DNA of 32,753 bases, taken from NCBI GenBank assembly GCA_020054095.1, contig JAGVMA010000087.1, positions 1 to 32,753 on the forward strand, given 5' to 3'. Made by a program: the position numbers and the translations under genes. A model generated the notes under the pieces. The model saw nothing but the letters and a program-made list of their open reading frames with translations. It searched no databases and had not been told where the DNA came from. Below are positions 10,101 to 17,825 of the stretch, one piece after another. The stretch's first letter is position 1. Each line of letters begins with the position of its first letter. This DNA comes from Bacteroidia bacterium. Its GTDB lineage: Bacteria > Bacteroidota > Bacteroidia > JADZBD01.

Positions 10101-10345
10101 GTAGCTCCCGGAAATGGTATTGTAACTGTTTGTATTAAAGTACCATTAGGTTGGGTGATTCTTATACCCACGTTTCCGGGGAAAGCGGCATTACCAACAG
10201 CGCAATCGCGGTATAGTTTTAAAACAATTCTATAAGTTGATCCGCCTAAGTGTTCGTATGTAAGTGAGCCGCCTACAATGTGGGTGGCGAGCGCAAACAA
10301 TGGAAATAAGGTAACGAATAAAAGCGAGCGTAATTTTTTACTCAT
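7196..10345 (-). CDS. Giant PKD-repeat surface adhesin with T9SS type B sorting domain
   Basis: The 1049-aa protein has a signal peptide (FVTLFPLFALA). The N-terminal domain begins THIVGGSLTYEHLGGSTYRI and continues with Cys-containing segments to about residue 285. Two PKD domains follow (YSWDFGD, WSWTFGD), then three related units of about 85 residues marked by NAGLDT/DAGPDT/LASDT and FNPNNTTLN-like words. Three more PKD domains follow (WNWNFGD, WSWNFGD, WQWYFGD). The last about 88 residues are the CHU_C/gliding-type C-terminal domain (GFSPNGDGVNDI, FRIYNNWGELIF, GWDGTRDG, PIGVYVWTL), the type B signal for T9SS export. It is first in an operon with PorP/SprF and OmpA-family genes. Probable role: adhesion or gliding, inferred from architecture. 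Confidence 0.9.
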   Translation of the reverse strand: MSKKLRSLLFVTLFPLFALATHIVGGSLTYEHLGGSTYRIVLKLYRDCAVGNAAFPGNVGIRITQPNGTLIQTVTIPFPGATNVQPQIDSCAVDPGICLQEAIYSAVVNNLPPNPGGYHVYYQYCCRNASLQNVVAPLSTGESWYTYIPDNSIWLTNSSPVWTNFPPVFVCQGNPLNFDHSATDIDGDSLVYSLYTPHNNNAPTFPGNVCTFTPITWVGGYGPTNALGGPPNSLTISNTGLLNDNPPQIGQFVVGIRCEEWRNGQKIGEILRDFQFNVVYCPPLAQPGFTALGNCSGSTVQFTNTTSPPATSYSWDFGDPMSVNDTSTQVNPPAWTYSGLGPYYVTLIVNYGTPCADTIMDTIAIAWTNASFTHNAPVCAGTSVQFTDNSTVSLNNNVTGWSWTFGDLTSSTLQNPTHPYSGGGNYTVTLYTFSSAGCTDTSVQTIYIQPRPISNAGLDTIACLNNPTVPLGGTVLNATGGMWIGAGVFNPNNTTLNATYTPTPQEVTNGSATLLLISTGNGLCAADTDTIVITFYPGPTADAGPDTIYVCRDTGYINLNGVVTVATGGQWNAINGTGTFNPNNTSLNTSYIPSNADTAQGFVTIVLTTTGNGNCLLSSDTLTIYFTAPPTVSILASDTACSGDWIQLNVNTSTGAGVWTTLGDGTFNPSNTILNPTYIPGTNDANLGFVQLIFSSGNNGGCQIQRDTFLIRLIPSPTAQFTSVSACPNDTVQFTDTSVPNVGSITTWNWNFGDSNISTLQNPSHVYTAPGPYVVTLVVTSTNGCRDTIVDTVNVYYPPVVDFGYIGGCQNEAVMFYDSTFVNGGTPVSWSWNFGDNSTGNTTQNPSHSYASGGNYGVTLTVISNQGCVGTATLPVTIFATPLANFNADDYTAVIGQNISFTDLSSPVVSWQWYFGDGDSSFVQNPTHTYGAGGIYTVILVVTDSNGCVDTIYKEVVVSMPPDVPSGFSPNGDGVNDIVFVYGGPYKKLEFRIYNNWGELIFTSTRQNLGWDGTRDGKLQPIGVYVWTLQATTEDDVAHELSGDVTLMR

Positions 10346-10584
10346 GGGGGTTTTCTTTTATTAAGAGGCAAATATATAATAAAATCCTAAAAAACAAAGC
10401 ATTAGTTATGGTTTTATACCGATGATTTTGTAGCAAAAAGACGTGCCTTGGCAACGATGGTTGCTTATGTAAAACGTGTTTGTGAAATCATTTTTTAGAG
10501 TGCGACTGTAACATTTAAAAATTGATAAACGTCATATACCAAAATCGCAGCGAAAACAAAAAACAAACTAAAAAAAACATAAAA
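10346..10584. other. Divergent intergenic region upstream of the adhesin and TonB-C-like genes
   Basis: This 239-bp AT-rich stretch must hold promoters for both directions. I find no convincing TAnnTTTG box with proper spacing on either strand. The only local structure is a short inverted repeat gcaac-gatg-gttgc near 10450. It contains in-frame TTG-type extensions of the downstream gene that I do not use as the start. Confidence 0.4.
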
Positions 10585-10905
10585 ATGAAAAAACTAATTA
10601 TCCCCGTTCTTATTTTGTTTGCAACCATCTCTTTTGGAAATAATAACGATGCATTACGCAAGCAAATCTCAAAAAACATTGCTTACCCTCAGTTTTTAAA
10701 GAAACCCGATGCTGATGAAAAAGTAACTGTAAGATTTACTGTTACTGCACAAGGCAAAGTAGAGGTGGTTTCGATAACTGCAAAAATAAATGAACTTAAG
10801 CAATACGTTACCAATGAATTAAAATCAATGAAAATAAAAGAAAATTACAGCGAACCCGGAGTTGTTTACTCAGTTGAATTATCGTTCAAAATGAAAAAAA
10901 GCTAA
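10585..10905 (+). CDS. Small exported protein with TonB C-terminal-like fold
   Basis: The 106-aa protein has a signal peptide (KKLIIPVLILFATISFG). Its single domain resembles a TonB C-terminal domain: IAYPQFLKK, then VTVRFTVTAQGKVEVVSI, a helix (LKQYVTNELKSMKI) and a last strand VYSVELSFKMKKS. The frame extends upstream to 10522, but ATG 10585 is followed at once by the signal peptide, so I start there. There is no membrane anchor or proline-rich spacer, so it cannot be a normal TonB energy transducer; such single-domain periplasmic proteins are frequent in Bacteroidota and their function is unclear. It sits 55 bp upstream of the DUF2807 gene and may be cotranscribed with it. Confidence 0.7.
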   Translation: MKKLIIPVLILFATISFGNNNDALRKQISKNIAYPQFLKKPDADEKVTVRFTVTAQGKVEVVSITAKINELKQYVTNELKSMKIKENYSEPGVVYSVELSFKMKKS

Positions 10906-10960
10906 GCGAACTGTAACAAATTAAATCACCTAATCGTCATAACCTAAAACCAGCTAAAAA

Positions 10961-12382
10961 ATGAAAAACATATTTTTAACCATAACAATTTTAATTGGCG
11001 TTTTATCGGGCGCTAATGCACAAAACGAAGAAACCAGAACGGTAAGCGATTTTTCGGGATTAAAAACCAGCGGAGGAGTAAAATTAATTTTATTACAAGG
11101 TGAATCTGTGAGCGTAAAAGTAAAATGCGAATCGAGCGAAGACTTGAAAAAAATAACCACCGAAGTAACCAATGGCACACTTGTGATAGGCGGTGATGCC
11201 GATGATGCAAAAGTTTACGTTACCGTAAAAACACTCACCGATATTGAAACAATGGGTGCATCATCTGTGAAATCAGAAGAGAATTTTAATGCCGATGTGA
11301 TAAAAATACTTGCTTCGGGAGCATCATCAGTAAAGCTAAAAATTACGGCTAACGAAATTACGGCAAATTTAAGTGGCTCAAGCATAGTTTCGCTCGTGGG
11401 CACTTCTAAAAAACTAACTGCCGATGTATCGGGCGCAGCTTCATTAAAAGCACTTAACCTTATAACCGAATACACCTTAGTATCAGCCACAGGCGCATCA
11501 AGCGCACGTGTATCGGCCACTAACGATTTAATAATTAATGCCAGCGGAGCAAGCACTGTAACTTATCGCGATGGTGCTAAAAATGTGGTGGCCGATAAAA
11601 CAGGCGCCAGCAACATAAAAAAATCGGAAGCCGATGATGTGAAAACCGAAAGCAATGGCGATACCACAAAAATAAAATTTGGCGACCGCAAATTTGTGAT
11701 GATAAAAGATGAAGACAACGATAAAAAGAAAAAAAATAATGACGATGATGATGACTTTGTACACTGGGCCGGGCTTGATTTAGGTGTAAACGGATTTTTA
11801 AACGCTAACAACAAATTGCAAATGCCTAATGGCTATAACTTTCTGGATTTGAATTATGCACGCTCATTAAATTTTAATGCCAACTTTTTTGAACACGGAT
11901 TTAAAATTTACCGCCACAATATACAGTTGGTTACAGGACTTGGTTTTGAGTTTAATCACTATTCGTTTAGAAACCCTATCACGCTGTTTGCCGATTCAAA
12001 TTACGCTGGTGCATATTGGGATTCGAGCATGACTTATGAGAAAAACAAGCTCAATACTTCGTTCATCACATTGCCGCTAATGCTTGAATTTAATACCAAT
12101 AATAAAGATGCCGACCGCTCTTTCCACATCAGTGGCGGCATTATTTTATCATACAATATTGCTACAAAAACAAAACAAGAATACAGCATCAATGGCTACG
12201 AGTTTGATGTTAAAAAGAAAGATGATTATAACATTAACCCATTCCGTTACAGCGCAACAGTCCGTGCCGGATTTGGCGATTTTAATTTATTCGCCTCGTA
12301 TGCGCTTAACACATTGTTTGAAACAAACAAAGGACCTAAGTTGTACCCATTCACGGTTGGTTTAACGCTTTGTAATTTTTGA
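10961..12382 (+). CDS. DUF2807 (head-GIN adhesin) domain fused to an outer-membrane beta-barrel
   Basis: The 473-aa protein has a signal peptide ending near ANAQ. Residues about 28-205 form a DUF2807/head-GIN-like beta-helix with repeated Gly-Ala-Ser turns (TMGASSVKS, ASGASSVKL, VSGAASLKA, ATGASSARV, ASGASTVTY, KTGASNIKK). A highly charged linker follows (DEDNDKKKKNNDDDDDF). From about residue 262 alternating strands (HWAGLDLGVNGFL, YRHNIQLVTGLGFEFNHYSF, FRYSATVRAGFGDFNLFASY) end in FTVGLTLCNF, as expected of a PorT-like barrel. The Pfam name of DUF2807 suggests an autotransporter head; here head and barrel are in one chain, with the head N-terminal. Whether the head is displayed outside or kept periplasmic cannot be told. 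An intrinsic terminator follows 38 bp downstream. Confidence 0.82.
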   Translation: MKNIFLTITILIGVLSGANAQNEETRTVSDFSGLKTSGGVKLILLQGESVSVKVKCESSEDLKKITTEVTNGTLVIGGDADDAKVYVTVKTLTDIETMGASSVKSEENFNADVIKILASGASSVKLKITANEITANLSGSSIVSLVGTSKKLTADVSGAASLKALNLITEYTLVSATGASSARVSATNDLIINASGASTVTYRDGAKNVVADKTGASNIKKSEADDVKTESNGDTTKIKFGDRKFVMIKDEDNDKKKKNNDDDDDFVHWAGLDLGVNGFLNANNKLQMPNGYNFLDLNYARSLNFNANFFEHGFKIYRHNIQLVTGLGFEFNHYSFRNPITLFADSNYAGAYWDSSMTYEKNKLNTSFITLPLMLEFNTNNKDADRSFHISGGIILSYNIATKTKQEYSINGYEFDVKKKDDYNINPFRYSATVRAGFGDFNLFASYALNTLFETNKGPKLYPFTVGLTLCNF

Positions 12383-12420
12383 TGATGTAGATTTGGTTAG
12401 TAAAAATCATCAATCTTGTG

Positions 12421-12452
12421 AATCCTCGCCTTAGGGCGGGGATTCTTTTTTT
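12421..12452 (+). terminator. Intrinsic terminator after the DUF2807-barrel gene
   Basis: A 10-bp stem, aatcctcgcc (12421-12430) with ggcggggatt (12435-12444), has one G-U pair and a 4-base loop ttag. It is followed by cTTTTTTT at 12445-12452. Confidence 0.88.
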
Positions 12453-12504
12453 AGCTCCCGATAGCAAAAAAATAAATACTTTAATCGCAAAAATTTAAAA
12501 CATA

Positions 12505-14046
12505 ATGGCAAACAAGTTTAAAATATTAGAAGATAAAATTAAAGAAGCTCATTTGAGTGGTGGCGAAAAACGAATAGAAGCGCAACACAAAAAAGGCAAA
12601 CTAACCGCTCGCGAGCGTATTCATTTTTTGTTGGATGAAGGTAGTTTCGAGGAAATAGGCATGCTGGTTACGCACCGCGCCACTGATTTTGGCATAGACA
12701 AAGAAAAATACTTAGGCGATGGCGTTATCACCGGATATGGCACTATAAATGGCAGATTGGTTTATGTTTTCTCGCAAGATTTCACCGTATTTGGCGGCTC
12801 GCTATCAGAAACACATGCCGAAAAAATTTGCAAAATAATGGACCTCGCCATTAAAAACGGTGCGCCATTGATAGGATTAAACGATAGCGGAGGCGCACGC
12901 ATACAAGAAGGTGTGGTTTCGCTTGGTGGCTATGCCGATATATTTTATCGCAACACATTGGCATCGGGCGTAATTCCGCAATTATCAGCAATTATGGGGC
13001 CTTGCGCTGGTGGTGCAGTTTATTCACCTGCCATTACCGATTTTATTTTAATGGTCGAAAACACATCTTATATGTTTGTTACCGGACCCAATGTGGTGAA
13101 AACCGTAACACATGAAGAAGTAACCAGCGAAGAATTAGGCGGTGCATCCACCCACTCTACTAAATCGGGGGTAACCCATTTCTCGTGTACCAATGAAATT
13201 GAGTGCATCAATAACATAAAACAACTACTTAGTTACATGCCTCAAAATTGCGAGGACGATGCTCCAATTATAGCTTATGAAGCTGCCAACGAAAAACGAC
13301 CTGAACTAAATACCATCATTCCCGCAAACCCAAATCAACCCTACGATATACGCGATGTTATAAACCATGTAGCCGATGCTGATTCGTTTCTGGAAGTACA
13401 TAAAAATTTTGCCGAAAACATTGTAGTAGGTTTTGCCCGATTAGGTGGCCGCAGCATTGGTATTGTAGCAAACCAACCTGCATTTTTAGCAGGCGTATTG
13501 GATATTAACTCATCAACCAAAGCAGCGCGTTTTGTTCGTTTTTGCGATTGTTTTAATATACCACTGCTTGTATTTGAAGATGTACCCGGCTTTTTACCCG
13601 GCACCGACCAAGAGTGGCACGGCATTATAACACACGGAGCAAAACTGTTATATGCCTTCTGCGAAGCAACAGTGCCTCGTATTACAGTTATAACACGCAA
13701 AGCTTATGGCGGAGCTTATGATGTAATGAACAGCAAACACATAGGAGCTGACATGAACTACGCCTGGCCAACTGCCGAAATTGCAGTTATGGGCGCCAAA
13801 GGCGCTGCTGAAATCATTTTCAAAAAAGAAATTACCGAGGCAAAAGATGCCGCTGCCAAGCTAAAAGAAAAGGAAAAAGAGTACAATGAATTATTCGCAA
13901 ACCCTTACCGTGCTGCCGAGCGTGGCTTTATTGATGAAGTAATAAAACCGGAAGACACGCGCGAAAAACTGATACGCGCATTTGAGATGCTAAAAAACAA
14001 AGCAGCAAAATTGCCGCGCAAAAAACATGGAAATATTCCATTATAA
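12505..14046 (+). CDS. Acyl-CoA carboxylase carboxyltransferase (beta) subunit, PccB/MmdA-like
   Basis: The 513-aa protein is a biotin-dependent carboxyltransferase that moves a carboxyl group between biotin and an acyl-CoA, probably propionyl-/methylmalonyl-CoA. It opens with the family start ([20 protein letters not shown]) and contains both crotonase-like halves. The first has [20 protein letters not shown] and [18 protein letters not shown], with the CoA-side oxyanion glycines. The second has [38 protein letters not shown] and [14 protein letters not shown]. Length is normal for PccB/MmdA. No biotin carboxylase or biotin carrier gene lies nearby, so the holoenzyme partners are elsewhere, and carboxylase versus decarboxylase use cannot be decided here. 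The gene sits just after a terminator, so it probably has its own promoter. Confidence 0.93.
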   Translation: MANKFKILEDKIKEAHLSGGEKRIEAQHKKGKLTARERIHFLLDEGSFEEIGMLVTHRATDFGIDKEKYLGDGVITGYGTINGRLVYVFSQDFTVFGGSLSETHAEKICKIMDLAIKNGAPLIGLNDSGGARIQEGVVSLGGYADIFYRNTLASGVIPQLSAIMGPCAGGAVYSPAITDFILMVENTSYMFVTGPNVVKTVTHEEVTSEELGGASTHSTKSGVTHFSCTNEIECINNIKQLLSYMPQNCEDDAPIIAYEAANEKRPELNTIIPANPNQPYDIRDVINHVADADSFLEVHKNFAENIVVGFARLGGRSIGIVANQPAFLAGVLDINSSTKAARFVRFCDCFNIPLLVFEDVPGFLPGTDQEWHGIITHGAKLLYAFCEATVPRITVITRKAYGGAYDVMNSKHIGADMNYAWPTAEIAVMGAKGAAEIIFKKEITEAKDAAAKLKEKEKEYNELFANPYRAAERGFIDEVIKPEDTREKLIRAFEMLKNKAAKLPRKKHGNIPL

Positions 14047-14066
14047 AAGCAACCATTAAACTATAA

Positions 14067-14318
14067 TCCCTAAGCCTGTATAAGATTCTTGCTAACTGCT
14101 TTTTTAAGTTTGCAAATCCGCAAGCTATTAGCATAAAACAGCTTCTGGGTTATACATCTGTAAGCGAAACGTGTATCTATTACAATTCGGTAATCTTTTA
14201 CGATACCAATAACATACTCTATCCTTCCGCAGATTTTTGGTACCCACCAGGTAAACGCTTTTTTGCCCTTACTCATAACTTATTCGGATATTGTATATTG
14301 AAACGGAAGATAGTCTAA
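14067..14318 (+). pseudogene. Possible decayed C-terminal fragment of a tyrosine recombinase
   Basis: In this 499-bp gene-poor stretch, the plus frame is open from 14067 to 14318 without a usable start. Its reading includes ANPQAISIKQLLGYTSVSET followed by CIYYNS. This resembles the end of phage-type integrases, where a LLGH-S-S-x-x-T-x-x-Y motif carries the catalytic tyrosine. The preceding stretch LYKILANCFF could be a worn L-R-H-S-F-A motif with Arg and His lost. The remainder to the stop is unlike an integrase. The match is weak and could be chance. Nothing else is seen between 14319 and 14520. Confidence 0.28.
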
Positions 14319-14520
14319 ATCCCACCAATATGGATTTAACACTTCGATTTAATTAGTACCACTTTTCATTATTTTTTAGATATGCTTTTCAATTATTGGC
14401 GGCTTTTACCAATTACAAGCCTCTGCTCATACGCTCATAAAAAAATCAGGTAAACTAATTTCTATTTATAATTGGTTTAACTGTTAATTTCTTTTAAAAG
14501 CCATCGCTTTTATTATTATT

Positions 14521-14527
14521 TACTTTG
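14521..14527 (+). promoter_or_regulatory. Possible -7 box for purD
   Basis: TACTTTG lies 18 bp before the purD ATG and resembles the Bacteroidota -7 element TAnnTTTG with one base fewer. No clear -33 TTTG is found at the right distance, so the call is tentative. Confidence 0.3.
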
Positions 14528-14545
14528 CTGCAAAATTGTGGCACT

Positions 14546-15843
14546 ATGAATGTTTTATTATTAGGATCAGGCGGCAGAGAACATGCCTTTGCGTGGAAAA
14601 TTAAACAAAGTGAGCTACTCACAAAACTATACATAGCACCCGGCAATGCCGGCACCGCACTTTGTGGCGAAAACCTAAACATAAGCGAAACTGATTTTGA
14701 TGCTATAAAAAAAATAGTTATCGAAAAGAAGATAGAAATGGTAGTGGTAGGCCCCGAAGCTCCTCTTGTAAAAGGCATTTACGATTTTTTTTAGGAGATG
14801 ATTTACTGAAAAACATACCCGTTATAGGCCCATCAAAAGAAGGAGCTGCATTGGAAGGCAGCAAAGATTTTTCAAAAAAATTTATGCAGCGACATAATAT
14901 TCCCACTGCCAAGTATAAAACATTTACAAAAGAGCAATTAGCTGATGGCTTGGCATTTTTAGAAACACTAAAACCGCCCTTTGTACTAAAAGCCGATGGC
15001 TTAGCAGCAGGTAAAGGTGTGGTAATTCCCACTGAATTGAGTGAAGCAAAAAAAGAATTAACTGAAATGCTTGCCAATGAAAAATTTGGTAATGCTTCGG
15101 CTAAGGTGGTAGTTGAAGAGTTTTTAAATGGTATTGAACTTTCGGTATTTGTTTTAACCGATGGAAAAAATTATAAAATATTACCCGCAGCCAAAGATTA
15201 CAAACGAATTGGCGATGGAGATACAGGACTTAATACCGGAGGCATGGGTGCCGTTTCTCCGGTACCGTTTGCCGATGATGAGTTCCTGAAAAAAGTAGAA
15301 ACGCAAGTGATAATTCCTACCATTAATGGACTGCAAAAAGAAAACATCACCTACAAAGGATTTATTTTTATTGGCCTGATGAATGTGAATAACGAACCTT
15401 ATGTTATTGAATACAACGTACGAATGGGCGACCCGGAAACGGAAGTGGTTATACCTCGTGTGCAAAACGATATTTTAGAACTCTTTAATGCGGTTGTAAC
15501 CGAAGAACTAAACACCATTCAATTCAAGATTGATGAGCAATATGCCGCAACTGTAATGCTTGTATCGGGTGGCTACCCGGGCGATTATGAAAAGGGAAAA
15601 AAAATTACAGGATTTGAAGCTGTGAGCGATAGTTTAGTTTTTCACGCAGGCACATCATTAAAAAACGGAGAAGTGTGTACAAATGGCGGAAGAGTAATGG
15701 CAATTACATCTTACGTAAAAACCATGTACGAGGCGGTGCAAAAATCATACAGAAGTGCCGAAAAAGTAAAATACGACAACATGTATTACAGAAAAGACAT
15801 AGGTAAAGACTTGGAAAAATACTTTAAGAAAGAAAACGCCTAA
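14546..15843 (+). CDS. purD: Phosphoribosylamine-glycine ligase, interrupted by a -1 frameshift at a T8 tract
   Basis: PurD joins glycine to phosphoribosylamine in purine synthesis. The first part (14546-14794) starts MNVLLLGSGGREHAFAWK and reaches VVGPEAPLVKGIYDFF before a TAG. The second part continues in the -1 frame from the same T tract (LGDDLLKNIPVIGPSKEGAA) through the ATP-grasp motifs VLKADGLAAGKGVVI, NTGGMGAVSPVPF and IEYNVRMGDPETEVV to the stop at 15843. With one extra T the product is 432 aa, the normal PurD length, and there is no other lesion. Thus this is a lost base, a sequencing or assembly error in a homopolymer, or true recoding. ATG 14546 is chosen because the family's nucleotide-binding GSGGREHA follows at residue 7. 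purQ lies nearby on the same strand. Confidence 0.9.
14784..14794 (+). other. Frameshift site in purD: T8 tract directly before a TAG stop
   Basis: The zero frame reads gat-ttt-ttt-tag. T-TTT-TTT is a perfect X-XXY-YYZ slippery heptamer, and a -1 slip gives ttt-ttt-tta-gga, restoring PurD. The tract is 14785-14792 and the stop TAG is 14792-14794. No strong downstream pseudoknot or hairpin is apparent. Transcript slippage adding one U would have the same result. Confidence 0.85.
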
Positions 15844-15846
15844 TAC

Positions 15847-16035
15847 TTATTTATAAGTACCATTTTCGGCAGCCTCTTTATTGTATTTAGCCATTTGCCA
15901 CATCCAAATTAAAAAAGTTACAGTGCCAATAGCTATAAAAACTAAATTAGGCATGTTTTTTAGATTTTCTATCACATTAATGAAAAACCACTCAGATGCG
16001 CGACCGATAAATTCAAAACAACTTGTTAAATTCAT
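15847..16035 (-). CDS. Small single-pass membrane protein (DUF6341-like)
   Basis: The 62-aa protein reads MNLTSCFEFIGRASEWFF, then one membrane helix at about residues 30-48 (LVFIAIGTVTFLIWMWQMA), then a short charged tail (KYNKEAAENGTYK). Bacteroidota often keep a small membrane protein of this shape beside DUF6427 and purine or pyrimidine genes, which matches the neighbours here; family membership is from memory and unverified. Its stop lies 4 bp from the purD stop (convergent), and its start diverges from the DUF6427-like gene with 59 bp between. Function is unknown. Confidence 0.65.
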   Translation of the reverse strand: MNLTSCFEFIGRASEWFFINVIENLKNMPNLVFIAIGTVTFLIWMWQMAKYNKEAAENGTYK

Positions 16036-16094
16036 ACGAAGTATATTTACGCTTCAAAAATAACAAAATATTCATACCTGCAATACCAAAAACA

Positions 16095-17090
16095 TTGATA
16101 ATAAATTACTTTAAAAATAACCGCACCAAATCAATGTTTCTGTTGCCTGCATATGCCTTAATTTTCTGGGCACCATCCCTTTATTGGCCTCAAACCGAAA
16201 ACTACAAGCACGTAATGCCCTTTTTCGAGCTCACGTTTTCCATAACATCGGTGTGGATATACTTCCAGCATTTACTCAGCTTAGGCATTATATGTTTAAC
16301 AGCATATTTAATTAACCACCTCATCACCGAGTTAGAAATATTAGACACAAAAACATTTTTTCCGGCATTTATTTATATTGTAATCATGAGCGGGTTTTAC
16401 TCCATACAAAACATACACCCCATTATTTTCAGTAATTTGTTTTTAGTATTAGCGCTAATAAAAGTAATGAGTACACACCGCAAAGATTATGCTTTAGCCG
16501 ATTTTTTTGCTGCCGGAATTTTAATTTCCATCGCCACACTGTTTTATGTGCCCTCGTTTATATTTTTTCCGTTTATATGGGTATCGCTCATTATTATCAG
16601 GCCATTTATTTGGCGCGAATGGATAGTTTCGCTCATCGGCTTTGTAATTCCGTATCTGTATGTATTTATGGCTTACTATTGGCAAGGCACTACTGATTAT
16701 TTATGGTACGATAAAATATTTTATCCCATCAGCATCAAAACCACCATTAGCGAATTTAATTATTTACAGCTTTTTATTTTAGCCATTTTCGTTTTGCTTG
16801 TCATACTATCGGGCTTTCGCACACTTGGTGGAATTGTGCAAAGTAACACACGCGCTAAAAATAATATTTGGCTCATACATTGGTTTTTTTTACTGGGCGC
16901 GCTATCAATCGTGGTAAGCCCTAATTTATCCGTAAAATATTTTACTGTCCTTGCCATTCCACTAACTGTTTATTTTGCCAATTATTTTCTATCAGCAAAA
17001 CGCAAAAATGCAACCGAAACATTTTTTACATTTTTCTTGCTCCTTTTGTTAGTTAATTACCTTTCCGATTTAAATATAATTACGCTATAA
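16095..17090 (+). CDS. Polytopic membrane protein, DUF6427-like
   Basis: The protein is about 331 aa with many hydrophobic helices, beginning IINYFKNNRTKSMFLLPAYA and ending FTFFLLLLLVNYLSDLNII. The opening (aromatic and Lys-rich, then a helix) is typical of DUF6427 proteins, so I choose the TTG at 16095. The frame extends back to 16023, but those residues (YEVYLRFKNNKIFIPAIPK) look non-native and would overlap the divergent small gene. About nine or ten helices are visible. No catalytic motif is recognised and the function is unknown. purQ follows 34 bp downstream in the same direction and is probably cotranscribed. Confidence 0.72.
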   Translation: MIINYFKNNRTKSMFLLPAYALIFWAPSLYWPQTENYKHVMPFFELTFSITSVWIYFQHLLSLGIICLTAYLINHLITELEILDTKTFFPAFIYIVIMSGFYSIQNIHPIIFSNLFLVLALIKVMSTHRKDYALADFFAAGILISIATLFYVPSFIFFPFIWVSLIIIRPFIWREWIVSLIGFVIPYLYVFMAYYWQGTTDYLWYDKIFYPISIKTTISEFNYLQLFILAIFVLLVILSGFRTLGGIVQSNTRAKNNIWLIHWFFLLGALSIVVSPNLSVKYFTVLAIPLTVYFANYFLSAKRKNATETFFTFFLLLLLVNYLSDLNIITL

Positions 17091-17124
17091 ACATTAAATT
17101 TGTAATCATTAAAAAACTGAGAAA

Positions 17125-17820
17125 ATGAAATTTGGAGTTGTAATATTTCCGGGTTCAAACTGCGACCAAGACATGATATATGTGCTGCGCAATGTAATGC
17201 AACAAGAAGTGGTGGAGCTTTGGCACAAAGAGGCCGATTTAAAAAAATGCGACTTTATTGTTTTGCCCGGTGGCTTTTCTTATGGCGATTATTTACGCTC
17301 GGGCGCAATTGCGCGTTTCTCACCAATCATGGATGCGGTAGGGAACTTTGCCGAAAAGGGCGGCTATGTTTTTGGCGTTTGCAACGGGTTTCAAATTTTA
17401 TGCGAAGCCCGATTAGTACCCGGTGCGCTGATGCACAATACGGAGCGAAAATTTATTTGTAAGAATGTTTTTATAAAACCACAAAATTACGATACACTTG
17501 TTACCAACCAAATATCTCGCAGTAAAGTATCACTTAAAATACCCATAGCACATGGCGAAGGAAATTATTTTAATGATGCAGAATCGCTAAAAAAAATGAA
17601 CGATAGCGGACAAATACTTTTCCGCTATTGCGATGAACAAGGCAATATAACACCCGAAAGTAACCCTAACGGAGCAATTGAAAATATTGCAGGTGTGTGT
17701 AACGCTAAAAAAAATGTATTTGGCATGATGCCTCACCCCGAACGAGCCGCAGATACAGAACTAAATAACACAGACGGAAAATTATTGTTTCAGTCAATAG
17801 TAAATTTAGTTACGGCCTAA
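17125..17820 (+). CDS. purQ: Phosphoribosylformylglycinamidine synthase, glutamine amidotransferase subunit
   Basis: The 231-aa protein supplies ammonia from glutamine to PurL in purine synthesis. It shows the class I amidotransferase features: KFGVVIFPGSNCDQDM at the N-terminus, VLPGGFSYGDYLRSGAIA, the nucleophile loop FGVCNGFQIL with catalytic Cys, and GMMPHPERA with the His and Glu of the triad. Length is normal for the small stand-alone PurQ used with separate PurL and PurS; those partners are not in the window. It lies downstream of the DUF6427-like gene and converges on nadD with only 5 bp between, with no obvious terminator. Confidence 0.96.
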   Translation: MKFGVVIFPGSNCDQDMIYVLRNVMQQEVVELWHKEADLKKCDFIVLPGGFSYGDYLRSGAIARFSPIMDAVGNFAEKGGYVFGVCNGFQILCEARLVPGALMHNTERKFICKNVFIKPQNYDTLVTNQISRSKVSLKIPIAHGEGNYFNDAESLKKMNDSGQILFRYCDEQGNITPESNPNGAIENIAGVCNAKKNVFGMMPHPERAADTELNNTDGKLLFQSIVNLVTA

Positions 17821-17825
17821 GAAAA

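Noticed and set aside
11215-11814. Long antisense frames over the DUF2807 gene
   Set aside because: They arise from the low-complexity GASS repeats and Asp/Lys linker on the coding strand; no protein family features are visible.
14070-14276. Minus-strand 68-aa frame in the gene desert
   Set aside because: No recognisable domain or start context; the opposite strand gives the more meaningful integrase-like reading.
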